Part shown: positions 13,501 to 29,318 of the stretch, piece by piece
Position numbering within the stretch: position 1 is the first letter of the stretch
Layout of the letters: every line of letters begins with the position of its first letter
DNA from: Butyriboletus loyo
Taxonomy: Eukaryota > Basidiomycota > Agaricomycetes > Boletales > Boletaceae
Direction of reading: 5' to 3'
Length of the DNA: 63,694 nt
Assembly (NCBI GenBank): GCA_038093515.1
Contig: JBBPSI010000145.1
Coordinates: 1 to 63,694 of the forward strand
The notes under the pieces: generated by a model
Databases searched by the model: none
What the model saw: only the letters and a program-made list of their open reading frames with translations
Told to the model about the DNA's origin: nothing
Made by a program: the position numbers and the translations under genes

Positions 13501-16500
13501 TTGCGAGACTGGGTTAGGTATGATCGAGGTTTGGGTCACTTTGAGTGTAGGGTTTGGTTTATGCATCATGAGCATATCGACTGTATTCGTTATTCTGAGA
13601 TTTCTGCTCCCGGGGCCTTTTGGGGGGCCCTGTCATGTAAGTAGGTATGGATGGTATGTAGCCTATTTCCCCCCCCCCCCCACCGATTCACCTATTTCCG
13701 ATGCCATCCGACACGACATCCATCCTTGTCCTTGTCTCAGTCTCGTTATGGAGGGGTTTCTCGGAGCACACAACCCGACGTACGTCAATCATGTAGCAAA
13801 TAATATATATATATATATACAATAAATCCGGGAAGCATGGATAGAGAACGGCGTAGCAGCATACGCCGACCAAGCATTCGATATCGAATATTCAATTCAT
13901 ATTCTCAACTGGCTATGCATTTTGTTTTTTGCATTTTTTTTTTGGAAAACAGAGCGACAGAGTGGTACTCGGGCGAACTCCTACTCGAACCAGCGGCCCA
14001 AGTCCAGCCTGTCTCGAGTTCCGTCATAAATCGTGGGTCACCGATAGGGATACGCGACCGCAGCCCACAGCGGTGCAGCGAGTCCCCCGCCCCGATCAAC
14101 ATCATCATGATCATGAATCATGATGCACGATGCGTGCCAGTCAGTATATGCAACACCATTGATTTCATAACGACGCCCCTTTGAAAATTAAAAAAAAAAG
14201 GGGGAAAAAACTTGAAACAGGGCACATGATATAAATTATAAAACGGTAGCGCCCCGTGACGTTGCATAGACGGACGGCATTGTGCAAGACGTACCGAGAT
14301 TGGATTGTGGATATTGCAATTGGCGGTACCTCGGTATGTAAGTACGAGCAGTGTATTGATCATGAGTCATTGGGCGCGCGCGCGCGGGGGGGACCCCTCG
14401 AGAATTATTCTCGATTTAAAATTCGAAAGCTTTAATCCGCTTGGCGCTAGGCCGCCTCGGTTCGATCGTCACGATCCGTCGTCGTGCCTCTCTTTGATTC
14501 GTTTCAAGTCGTTTTTGTTGGGGTATATTCCTTTTCTGATGCACGGTGCGGCGTCGGGAGTCTGGTAGTCTTATTCGGAACCGCCGATTATGTTTCATAG
14601 TTTATCCCGAGACCTTGCCTTGGGTTAAAGTTCGTGATGCCGTCTTTCGCTTCGTTTATTTTTGGGGGGAGGGCGCGTGCCATAAGTTGATGCGCGAGTT
14701 GATCGATCTGGGTAGTAAAGGGCGTTTCAGTGGTTGAATTCAAAAACGCAATAGGGGGGCTGTGATATGAGCGAGACGAACCCTCCCCCATCATGCGTCA
14801 TCATGAATTCGCGACGCACGCCGTTCAAAAGTCAACTAGTCTAGTCACCGGTCATCGTTTCACCCTCGAGAATAATTCAAAGTAACGTGTGTATGTGTGT
14901 GTGAAGACCCACCGTGACACTGGACGCTTGACAAAGTACTCCGAGTCCGAGGCTTTGACGATGTTGACGTTCGTATGACTCGGAGTGGAAAGAACCAGCG
15001 GGCATTACCGTCTGCCCTGCCAGTGACCATGATCGGAACGAACGACGTACGTACGGCTTGGTGGAGCTTCGAGAACTCGAGCGGTGATTATCATGTACCT
15101 AGATTCGATGTCACTGCCTGTGTCGCTCGCCGGGCCACGATGCATGAGGGACCAGTGCAAACTAAACCATAGACTGACATGCTTCCCTTGAACGAACTCG
15201 CATGCGGGCAAACACACGACGATGGATAACGAGGTCACCTCGGAATTGCCATGGAACCCCGTGCACGCACAGGCAATGCACTCGTAACTCGCACCAGAGC
15301 GATACTACATGCCGTTTCCAGTTTCGAAAGGGCGCAGCGATGGAGTCGGAAGACATGGTAAATATGTGAGCTGAAACAAGATGGGTAGCATGCACTCGTT
15401 TGCATGCACTGTATGATGTACTATTGGTTAGGTTCCGCGTTGACAGGCTCGGACTTGGGCAAGTGCAACATCAAAGGTAATTATATCACAAGTTCCCCCT
15501 AGGGTCATCATGTCCCTAAGGGTAGAATGTCGATTCGTGATTGCAATGCACGATTGGTTACGTTCCGCGTTTATAGGCTCAGACTCGTGCAAGTGCAAGT
15601 GCAACATTCAGGCAATGTATCGAACATTGCCCGCTAGGGTCATCGCGTCCCTCAGGGTTAGAAAGTCAAGCTCGTGTTTGTCTCTCGTTCTCCGTGATTG
15701 CAATGCACAATCCACGACGCTGGTGCTGTCAACTGGTTCGGTTTTTGGGCCCCACTCGACGCGCTATCATACACCATGTCGGGGTTTACTTTGAAGACCC
15801 AGCACCAGCATCATGCAATGTACGAGAAAGTACCTAATTCAATTCAGGGACAAATAACTACCGGTCAAGAACCCCGCAGCGTGGATTGAGTCGGACATGC
15901 TCACACCTTTTTTTGCATCCCGTGTATGTACGCCACGAAGCCACGACATCAAACCAAGTCGCCCGTTACTGAAGAATGAATTTCGAGATCTGGTTGGGCG
16001 GCGGGATGCCGATATCGATGCTCATCGGCTTGGTTGCCCTTTCCACTTTCCACTCCCCTTGTATCTTCCACTCCTCTGCATCATGATGATCGACTGGGCT
16101 GGGGCACTGGGCCCTCGGCAGCCTCTCCCATTCCTCCCCAGAGGCCTCAACGATGTTTGTTTGTTTTCGATTTCCTCCCTGAACAGAGGACGTTCCGTTC
16201 CGCCCAGAACAAGCACTTGGTGCTAGTACACGCTGACATTAATGGCATGATTCACGATTATCGATCATACACACCTCGGACCGACGTGCCCCGCATCCTG
16301 CCGATCCTACACGTCCCAACAAAACCCCATACCGCGTGATCGCAGGTTTTCGTCGTGTTTTCAATTGGGAGCTGTGCACGTCAACGGTCCGTGAACACAC
16401 GAGGATGGGCCTAATCCGACCTAATCCTAGTGTAATTCAATCCAATCCGACCGCGGTCGAGTCTGGATCGAGATGAGAGTGCACTAACATGCGTCCAAGC

Positions 16501-17650
16501 GTGAAGAGCCCGAGTCCGACGGATCGATGCGGTATCCTAGACCAGAGATAGGGATCACGAATAGCTTCCGCTCCCCCACCCCCTTGCGGAAGTAGGCAAA
16601 AAGACCTCTCGAGCGTGACGACGCCAACGATGGCTTGTTCCAGGCAGAGCCATTGAAGGACCGTGGTTCGCGCGACGCGTGGGCATGAAAAAAAGAAAGA
16701 AAGAAAGACGCGCGTCTGGAGCGAACAACGTCGGCACTTGGGGGGGTGGCGTAAAACCGGCTTCGAGGGTTTACTAAAGATTGAATGACCCTATGGGACT
16801 ATGGAAGACGGTGTTTCGCGTTTTGGTTATAGTGCTTGTTTTTTTTTTCTTGTGCTTCGTACTAGTAGCGTGTGGTCCAGGCGATGTTATCACGACATAT
16901 GCATGACGGCCTTCAAGACTCCCGTAAGCGTGTTTCATGACATTCACGACCGCTTTGATACTTGAAGAGTATGTAGCTAAGGGTTTCTTTTGTTATCGAT
17001 GTAGCTGTGCTCGGACCAGTCCCGGACACGCCCAGGTTTTTCACGTCCTTGTCCTGCATTTCGCATCTTTTATTCGCCTGCCCTCATGGCATCGTCGTAT
17101 CAATCATTGACGCTGTGACTGTAGGGCCGTACGCCACTGCCACGGCCCGTTTTTCGCTGGCTACGCTACCTCCCGATATCGTTCCAAGCTAAGCCCAATC
17201 AGTACTGTTCCCGGACACACACATCAGAGCGTATGACGATCCAGCATACACTCTGCACTTTACAGACTAATTACAGTTACGATGAGACTTCAATGATTTC
17301 GACAACCAAGCAACAACGTTTTAGGAGGCTCAACGATGGATAAATGCTCACGAAGATAGTATAGAGGGTCACAATATAGACAACACACTAAGAAAGAGTT
17401 TCGTGAATAAGCCAAAACGTGCTCACCTAATTTAATACATATTCATTTGCTTGGGTTTCCCGCCGAGAAAACCCTCCCGCGCTGCGTGGGAGTCGGGGAA
17501 CCCTTTGTCGAAAGCATGGGACGTCACAATAAGATACATGGATAGAAATACAACCAAGATGCGAGTGAGTCGACCCTCGAAAAATATGAATTATACATCC
17601 CCCTAACCATGCATGTTGTTGGGCGGACTCGAACAAGATGGGAAACACGG
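10592..17650. other. Gene-poor 7-kb region
   Basis: No reading frame here joins into a protein I can recognise. Present are homopolymer and simple-sequence stretches: a C tract near 13670, a TA run at about 13803-13820, a GC-alternating run near 14376-14390 and a GAAA run at 16693-16708. A degenerate tandem duplication lies at 15421-15707. Pyrimidine-rich stretches around 12480-12540 resemble a promoter or 5' leader, but no convincing ORF follows. Long non-coding transcripts or fast-evolving genes cannot be excluded. Confidence 0.5.
15421..15707. repeat. Degenerate ~130-bp tandem duplication
   Basis: ATTGGTTAGGTTCCGCG at 15423 recurs as ATTGGTTACGTTCCGCG at 15553. Similar order follows in both: a CTCGGACT/CTCAGACT block, GCAAGTGCAAC, CTAGGGTCATC and GTCCCTMAGGGT. 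The GTGATTGCAATGCAC block at 15538-15552 recurs at 15693-15707. Copies differ by point changes and a short insertion in the second. Confidence 0.8.
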
Positions 17651-19362
17651 TCAACGTTGTGCTTCGAGAGAAGCGATAATTTTGTTCTTGGCACGTTCAC
17701 GTTCTTTTGACCTAAACGTCGCATCCGACGCGAAGTCAGCTCTCCATTACGAGGTCCAAACGTCACCCAGCCACGGTGGAGCTCGGAGCAGGTCACGAAA
17801 CGCAGGGAAGAATGGGTGGAGGGTGCAAAGACAACGAACAAATACGCACTGGCGAAGCTGCTCCTTCAACCCATCAAGCTCGGCGGACAATGTTGCAATG
17901 TGCTTTTTCTTGGCATCATCCGCAAAAGCGAGCGCGTTCTTTTGGCGCTCGAGGCGCTCAATGTACTTGACAGCGCCAAGTTGGTCGAAATTGTCGGTGT
18001 ACATGCGGAGCGTGTGGATCATGTCTCGCATCCCCGTGATATGGGAGGTGATGCGTTCGGCGGTCGTTGGTGTGCAGGATAGACCTTGAGAACCGTGCGA
18101 GGATCGAGGGGAACGCGACACGCGTTGAAGAGCATTGGTGGCTAGTTTGAACTTGAACGACGAGGTCGTGTCAATGAACAGATTGTCCTGGAAAAGGCAA
18201 GGGTCATGGGTCAGCGGTGCTCGCGAGTCGAGGTGCCAGTGCGACACTAGGTGACGAACTTCGGCTTCGATGAGTCGGTCCCATTGGGCGTTGGCCCGTT
18301 CTTTGCCCTTGTGCCGCGTCGGGGTGACGGGTTCGGGTCTCGAACTGCCACTGCCGCTCGCGGTCGGGACAAATGTTTCCGTACGGTTCATGTGTGATCT
18401 TGTAGAGTGGGGCGGTGTCAGTAATGCAGACGAAGAGGTTTTATCACGATGACCAAGTAGGCCCTGTTGTTCAACCGGGACGGAAGACGGACGTTTCTTG
18501 GGTGTGGATGGCTCCGCGCCAGATGAAGACTCTTGGGTAGGGGGCAGACCAAGGAAACTGTACCGTACACAGGGAGGTTCGACTTCTTGCTCGACGTTTG
18601 TGGTTGTCTCAGGAGTAGGCGAAGGCACGGACGTGGCTTCGTTCGTCTCTACGCCGTGTGTAAATGGAAGTACGTCTGAATGTTCTAGGATGGTGAGCTG
18701 GGGACGTGGTGGTTGGTAGGAAGTCTCGTCTTCTTGCCGAGCTCGCAAGCCAGCTTCGATGGCTTCTAGACGCGCCTTTTTGGTTGGTGTGTCTGCACTG
18801 GCAAAATTCGACGTAGGGGTGACACGAGGGTCTGCCGCAAAACCCTCTGGACGTCTCCTCTTTGCAGGCGTTGATTGAGGGACGGAGGTGGAAGTGGAAT
18901 GGGGTGGGCTGGCTCGCGGTGTGCAGAGGCCATTCGATGATACGGGAGCGTCGAGCGAGGGCATCGAAGCGTGCGCAACTACCTGAGGAAGTGGACGCTT
19001 TGCTGTTGGATTGATAAGGAATTGGTGAGCCAGAGGAGGAAACGAAGAACGCACTAAATATGGGGTCATCTGCCCAGACTGATATAGGGGGCGATGTGAT
19101 CAGCTTGGATAGATGGAGATAATGTAGGACTGACACCAAAAACCGCACCGTTGGTCTGTTTGCGGTCTGCTGCAAATGTAGAATTCGCTGTCTAGCGCTT
19201 GAGAGACAATGATGGGTGTGCATCACATGGTACATACCGTCCAGGATTTTTGGCAGTGCGACTGACGAGCCTGTCGACTTGTTCGCCGTGGTAGCAACGA
19301 ACTATGCCATCTGCACCCATGGGGCTGGTTGATTGTATCTTGGGTGTTGGCTCTGTGGACAT
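17651..19362 (-). CDS. GRF-type zinc-finger protein with C-terminal coiled coil
   Basis: Five exons: 19362-19238, 19187-19135, 19078-18983, 18912-17850 and 17711-17651, about 465 aa. The N-terminus is a GRF zinc finger assembled across two introns: VRCYHGEQVDRLVSRTAKNP, then GREFYICSRPQ, then QRCGFWFWADD. This gives the C-x-H...C...C ligands and the GR-x-[FY] and WADD signatures. GRF fingers bind single-stranded DNA or RNA in repair and topoisomerase proteins. The middle is Ser/Thr/Pro-rich with many [ST]P sites and basic patches (TPAKRRRPEG, TPTKKARLEAIEAG), suggesting nuclear location and proline-directed phosphorylation. The C-terminus is a coiled coil (KYIERLERQKNALAFADDAK ... AELDGLKEQLRQ) completed by the last exon, SKERERAKNKIIASLEAQR. 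The exon 3/4 junction is uncertain: an alternative acceptor at 18983 with a weak GTTTCC donor would also keep frame. It is divergent from PSMG4, 155 bp away. Confidence 0.8.
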
Positions 19363-19517
19363 TTGAACGTTGAATCGATGTTCAACGTTCAACGTTCAAC
19401 TTGCAATTCGCACTGTTGCAGGACTCGATAAAAGGTCACGTGACAAAGCCCAGTATCGGTTTGGGGTCATTAAATTGAGGGGGAGGACGATCTCATCAGA
19501 CTCGGACTACGAAGACG
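19363..19517. promoter_or_regulatory. Shared divergent promoter region, GRF gene / PSMG4
   Basis: Only 155 bp separate the two start codons. It contains three near-tandem copies of a GTTCAAC heptamer (about 19381-19399). TSS and TATA positions cannot be assigned by eye. Confidence 0.5.
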
Positions 19518-20078
19518 ATGGCGACGACGGGGTCGATTGACGTGATAACCAAGTTTATTGCACCTGCTGAAGTGACGCTTCCTGCGCTTGGGGTGCACAT
19601 CACGCGGCTGGTGGACTCGTACATGATCTGGGTGGGAGTGACGGAAGAGAGGGCAGAGACGGTGGAAGATGCACCGCGGAGAGGGCTGCTGTGCAGAGAC
19701 TGGGCGTGTGCGATGCCGTCCACGCCTGGGAGTGCGGTGAGTGTGGCAGCGCGAACGTGTCGTAAGTGACTACTGAGCGACTCTTGCAGCAAGCCGGACC
19801 AGCGACGACGCTGTATCGGACATCTGGATCAGATGTTGCGTTTTCAATGGCCCAGCGACTGGGTGGGTCTCGCTGATTTCGTTTCACTGACAAGCCTGGT
19901 GATGGTGTTGGCAGCGAAACGGATTCACAAGGCGGTCTTTTTGTCAGTAGACATAGCTAGTTCACTGCACGGCACACGGCTGCTGATGGATGCGGAAAAG
20001 GGGATAGTTGAGACAGTGTTGGAACTGGAGCAGTCGTCGTCGTCGCCGTCGTTGCCAGCTTTGTCAGGAACTAGTTGA
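19518..20078 (+). CDS. PSMG4: Proteasome assembly chaperone 4 (PSMG4/PAC4-like)
   Basis: Three exons: 19518-19736, 19790-19862 and 19915-20078 (introns 53 and 52 nt), about 151 aa, close to the usual 120-150 aa. PAC3-PAC4 heterodimers help assemble the 20S proteasome alpha ring in the cytosol. Diagnostic blocks in order: ITRLVDSYMIWVGVTEE (human: MRLTDSLFLWVGA), the Thr-rich strand QAGPATTLYRTSGSDVAF, SMAQRLAKRIHKAVFLSVD (human: GLAQRLARKTNKQVFVS) and a C-terminal helix, RLLMDAEKGIVETVLELE. The middle block only appears after splicing exon 2 in, which supports the model. A short Ser-rich tail (QSSSSPSLPALSGTS) is extra. The gene lies 173 bp upstream of YAK1 in the same orientation. Confidence 0.88.
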
Positions 20079-20251
20079 CACTAGTAGTACTACTCTGAAC
20101 TCGAACCGACCCTGAACAGACAGAGACTGCCACTGCCCGTCTACCCTTAGTCTCTTCACTCATCGTCTTCCACGACGACCAACGTCTCTTTTTCGTTCGT
20201 CACACGTTAGGTAGCGACAGCCCCGCCAGCCTGCTCCGAGTCGACTTGAGC

Positions 20252-24798
<4,547 letters not shown>

Positions 24799-25419
24799 TG
24801 TGTCGGGGATTTTTGAGGGGGAGGTGCGTTTGTGTTGTTTTCTCGTCATTTTTTTTTTCTATTGACGTTGGTGATGATATCCATTGCCTTGATGTTTGCT
24901 TTGTGCGTGTGCGCTGGTGTTTTTTCCTCTTCTTTGTTGCCTTGCCCCCAATCCTCCGTCCCAGCCGACGTGTGCGCGTCGTAATCAACCTCACTTATAC
25001 ATCTTCCTTGCTGAACAATGATGAATGAAATGACATATGACGACCGCAATCCACCGATTCTGCTGCTTCCTGTTTTCTTTTTTGGCACAAATTCCACCAC
25101 CTCCACTCTACTCACTGTCTGTCATTTACGAGACATCTGACTTCTTCAAGGCTTTCTCTTTCTCTTCGTTTTGGTTCTCTTTCACTTACCTCTTTCTACG
25201 ATTTCTTTTACCGAGCAATCATACACATCCCAACTCCCGAGTGGTGTTGGGTCTAGCTCGTTGAGAGATCGTCCTTTGATGATGGGTTATCCAGAAGGAA
25301 GGGTGGGTACGGTTCGGTTTCGACCGAGGAACCGGAACCTTCCAGCTCTACTAGTACGTGTGATATATCCAAGCCATACAACTCCGTCCCTTTCCTATGC
25401 AAAACGAAAAGCAAAAAGT

Positions 25420-26681
25420 CTAATTGACGGCGCCCAAAGACGTCCTCTGGGCGTACTGTTTAAACCTTTCCTCGACCTCCCACGCGCCGGACCAGTATTT
25501 GACGGAGCATCGGAGGCGCGATGTCGGACCTTTGGCAAGTTCGTCGGCGATTTTACGTTCGAGGCCGCGGAAGCGACGGCAGAGGACGACGTCTTGGCTA
25601 CGCTGGGGAGTGAGTCTCATGTTCGCGCGCCCCGGGAACGATGGGTGGGAATTGGGACGTATGGGACGGACTTACCTCCTCAGACGCAAGACGGCACAAA
25701 AGTCGTTGCTGCCGTCGCCAATGTAGATGACACGATCGAATTCGGTATCGTCGGATCGACGATGGGTGTCGAGGTAGCGCGTGAGTTCTTGACCTGTCGC
25801 GTGGTGGCGTATGTTAGTTATGTGATGAATTTGCACGGAAAGAGGGGGGGAGACGTACCCTTGCACATGTTTTCCTCGCATCCGACTTGACAATCGTGAG
25901 CAGGGTCTTCGGGTCCGACGCGCCGGCGGAGGACGAGGCGATTTGGGTTGTCGGGGGCGGAAAAGTCGGCAGGGTTGGAGACGATGGTTTCGAAGCATCC
26001 TCGGATGCCTTGGTGCTGATAAGTAAAAGAAGATGTGAAGTAAAACATGATCGTAGCGAGGTCGAGGAGGTCGACGTACCTGGAGGATGGTATCGATGAA
26101 AAAGACGTTTGCGTTGGAGAGGATGAAGAGGGTGGTATCGAGGCTGGTGGGATCTTTGAGAAGCTGGATACCGCGCTTCATGGCAGGATGCTGAGGTGGT
26201 CAGGTTGAGTGGGGCTAGGCCAGACGCCCGCCCGTCGATGCAACGCAGAGAAGGGAAGACGCGAGAACTCACGAAAGGGATCTGGTGGAGGGCATTCTCG
26301 ATGTCTTTCCTTTGTACGCCACGGCCTTCCTCGGACAGCTCGCACAGAGAATCGGCGCTTCGAGAGCGGAAAGAAAGAAAGGAAATCAAGGACGTCAATC
26401 GCGATGATCGTGCGCGCAAGTAGAACGACGGGGGGATGGGAGAAGCGTTGATCTCACATGAGGTCCGTCCATTGCAAGGTTTTACCAGGTTCGCTCGGAC
26501 GATCTCTGATTTTTCTGCGAATGTCGGGTGCGAGGACTTCGAAGAGCCATCGATCAGAGTCTTGATCTGCCATGGACCTAGCGAACGATCAAGGTTTTTT
26601 TTTTGTGGGAGAGGAGGGGTGAGGGATGGCGACTGGCCAGTCGAAGTCAAATACGACGAGCTGTTTCTTGGTCGAGGCCAT
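25420..26681 (-). CDS. HAD-superfamily phosphatase, PHOSPHO1/2 type
   Basis: Seven exons: 26681-26638, 26577-26458, 26357-26273, 26190-26080, 26015-25859, 25793-25676 and 25597-25420, about 270 aa, the family's usual size. Relatives (PHOSPHO1/PHOSPHO2) hydrolyse phosphoethanolamine/phosphocholine or pyridoxal phosphate; the substrate here is not decidable. Motif I with its adjoining residues reads VVFDFDW then SMADQDSDRWLFEVLAP across intron 1; motif II lies in FILSNAN; motif III is VIYIGDGSNDFC. A Cys-rich segment (VGCEENMCKGQEL) and a closing SQDVVLCRRFRGLERKI segment match the family. Intron 1 (26637-26578) must use a GC donor (TG|GCCAGT) to keep the invariant Trp-Ser junction; all other introns are GT-AG. 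Divergent from TFB1 with 104 bp between start codons. Confidence 0.9.
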
Positions 26682-26785
26682 CATTTGGGTTGATGGCGGT
26701 CGTGGTATTAGATCAAACGTCCGAGTCAAGCCGCGCAAACAAGTCAAACTCGACAGGGCTTGTCCCCGGTCCTCGACAAACCCGA
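26682..26785. promoter_or_regulatory. 104-bp divergent promoter, phosphatase / TFB1
   Basis: The two start codons face away from each other across 104 bp, leaving room for a single shared promoter and two very short leaders. No sequence-specific site is assigned. Confidence 0.5.
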
Positions 26786-29318
26786 ATGCCATCCGTCGTT
26801 TGCACAGCGAAGGCGTCCTACAAAAAACTATCTGGCACGCTCGACCTCACAGACAGTCATCTACAATGGACTCAGGACGGCAAAACAGCCCCTTCCGTAC
26901 GCGTACCACACCAAGACGCCTCCTGTGAGCGGAACAATTCCATTCCACGCGCGTTGCTTCGCTGCTCACTCCCCACACCTACAGCACTTTTCTGCAGCAA
27001 AGAAGGTGCTGCTCAAGTCAGACTGAAACTCGGCCTCGTCAACGATGATGCAGGACACAACTTTACGTTCACGGCGACTTCTCAGGAAGTGGCCTATTCG
27101 GAGAGGGAGACGTTCAAGGCGGAGCTGACGAACATCATCAGTCGCAATCGCAGTAGCGGCGTCTTGGCCACTGCGACGAACGCTGGGGCTGTTGCTGCAC
27201 CGGCGCAGACACCCAAAGTACCCGTGACGGCTACTTCGACATTGACCCCTTCAAAAGCCGCGACGCCTGTTGCATTTCCAGCTTCGAGAGCCTCGACATC
27301 GCGTGCCACCTCTGTCGTGAGTGATGTAAGGATGCCGATTCTGTCGGGACAAGACACAGCGACGGATTTTAGACTTAGAAAGCGGGTTCTGTTGACGAAT
27401 CTAGAGTTGTTGGCGTTGCACAAGGAGCTCGTCATGAGTGGTCAAATCACCGAGGCCGAATTCTGGGAAGGAAGAGAGGTGAGTGTGTTTTTGCATTGTT
27501 GTTGTGATGCATGATGCCCATCTTGCCCGTCCTCGTCGGTCAACTATGTATTGACTCTGCCGACCTTTGCGACGTAACGCGCCGTCGATATACGTAGCAC
27601 CTTCTCCTTGCAGAGGCAGCAACAGAAAACCAAAAACGTGGCCGTCCAGGTCAACTGGTAGATCCCCGCCCACAAACGATTGAGGGCGGCGAAGTCAAAA
27701 TTGTCATTACACCCCAGCTCGTACATGATATATTCGAGGAATTTCCAGTGGTGGCAAAAGCATATAATGATAACGTACCAAACAAGGTGGCTGATCGTTC
27801 CTTCGCGAGCCAATGTGTAATGTTGACCTCCGTCTAGCTGTCGGAAGCAGAGTTTTGGAAACGCTACTTTCAGAGCAAGTTGTTCAATGCACATCGAGCT
27901 TCCATTCGTTCTTCAGCGACGCAACATGTTGTCAAGGAGGATCCAATATTTGACAAGTATCTCGAGAAGGATGACGATGGTCCGTGTCATTCCCATTGCT
28001 CGTAGCTACCGAACACTAAGGTCCAGATGGGGTTAGAACTGGAACCTAGACGGCCAAGAGACGACGTGTCAGATTTATACATCAATCTTGGTGCTACACT
28101 GGAGGATCACGGGGAGGTAAGCTAGGGTAGTTCGCTGGTGATGAAATTAGGGATATTGAAGGTGTGACGCATAGACAGGAAACGAGAAAGATGTGACCAT
28201 GCAAGCTGGCCGTCAGCGCGGTGCACTCCCGCTCATCCGAAAATTCAACGAGCATTCAGAAAGGTTGCTCAATTCTGCATTGTAAGTTCTGCTGGATGCT
28301 TTGTCCACGTTCCTCCTTAGTCCTCCTGTCGCCAGAGGAGATATGCCACGTAGTAAGCGACGACGAGTGGATGGGAGGGATGGGGAGGTAAAACAGTTTT
28401 CTGCAATCCCGACCATCGCTTACTTATATATGCACAGAACCCCTTCTCTGAAATTGAATACGACGATCTCCAAAACCAAGAATCGATCCCTGGCATCCTC
28501 CTCGAAATGCAAGATCGACAACGCTATTTCGAGGGACAACTGGGCAGGGTTGGGGGTGCGGGTGGCGGAGCTGAGGACTCAAGAGAAGTGGCCGATGTAC
28601 AGAGTGCGTTCAAGGAACTTTTGAACGGAGTGAACGGATGGGAAGGCAGATTCGGTCAAGTGAGTCTTTACCTGTACATTAACGTTCAACTGATCCCCAT
28701 TGGGATCTCGGTAGCTAAGGGTGGGGAAAGTATCCGGCGATGCGGCATTGTCGTCAATGACACAGAACGTCGCTGCGCGGTTGGATATCAAGACGAAGAA
28801 GTGTGCGTGTGTCGTCTCAATTCCATTTTTTTCGCATGTCTCTTACGTGCCTTGCCCTCGATAGCCGACTTTCCTCCTGATCTCTTCCGCCAACTCACGA
28901 CGTGTCAAACAGCCGCCAACGAGTTCCTCCGACAGTTCTGGACATCAATTTATCCGCCTCCTTCCGAACCCACTACTCCAGCTTCCACCGCTGTACAGCG
29001 GTCGGCAAAAGTAGCCAAGATGGCAGTGTACCTCGGCAAGACGCATGAAAAGGTTGACGCGCTCGTAAGAGCTGCAGTCCTGGAAGGGGTGGAGGGAAAC
29101 AGAGTCGTCGTCGTGAGTGGATGCTTGCCTTGAGCTTCTCGTTGCGCTATTTCCACACACCTCTTTTTTACGTGGTGCCATTTTTAATTTACAACATGAT
29201 ACAGGCCATGAAACCTCTGATGGATGCTGTGGAGCATGCGCTGGCGTTTCATCGTGGGAGAAGTGCCGTGGGTGGCGGGGTTTCTCTGGAGAAACCTGGT
29301 GGCGTCAAGCTCATATGA
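26786..29318 (+). CDS. TFB1: TFIIH core subunit TFB1 (p62)
   Basis: Eleven exons: 26786-26924, 26985-27478, 27598-27786, 27838-27979, 28037-28116, 28175-28281, 28321-28387, 28438-28659, 28715-28802, 28865-29112 and 29205-29318, about 629 aa (human p62 548). TFIIH opens promoters and acts in nucleotide-excision repair; p62/Tfb1 is its scaffold and activator-binding subunit. An N-terminal PH-like domain spans about residues 1-115 (ASYKKLSGTLDLTDSHLQWT ... VRLKLGL ... NFTFTA). An Ala/Thr/Pro linker follows, then the BSD repeats: LRKRVLLTNLELLALHKELV with ITEAEFWEGR, and LSEAEFWKRYFQSKLFNAHR. The family's C-terminal helical region is present (SEIEYDDL, then PPDLFRQLTTCQTAANEFLR). All ten introns are GT-AG, one as short as 39 nt. 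Exon 5 needs the acceptor at 28036, because the earlier AGs lead to stops. Confidence 0.94.
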
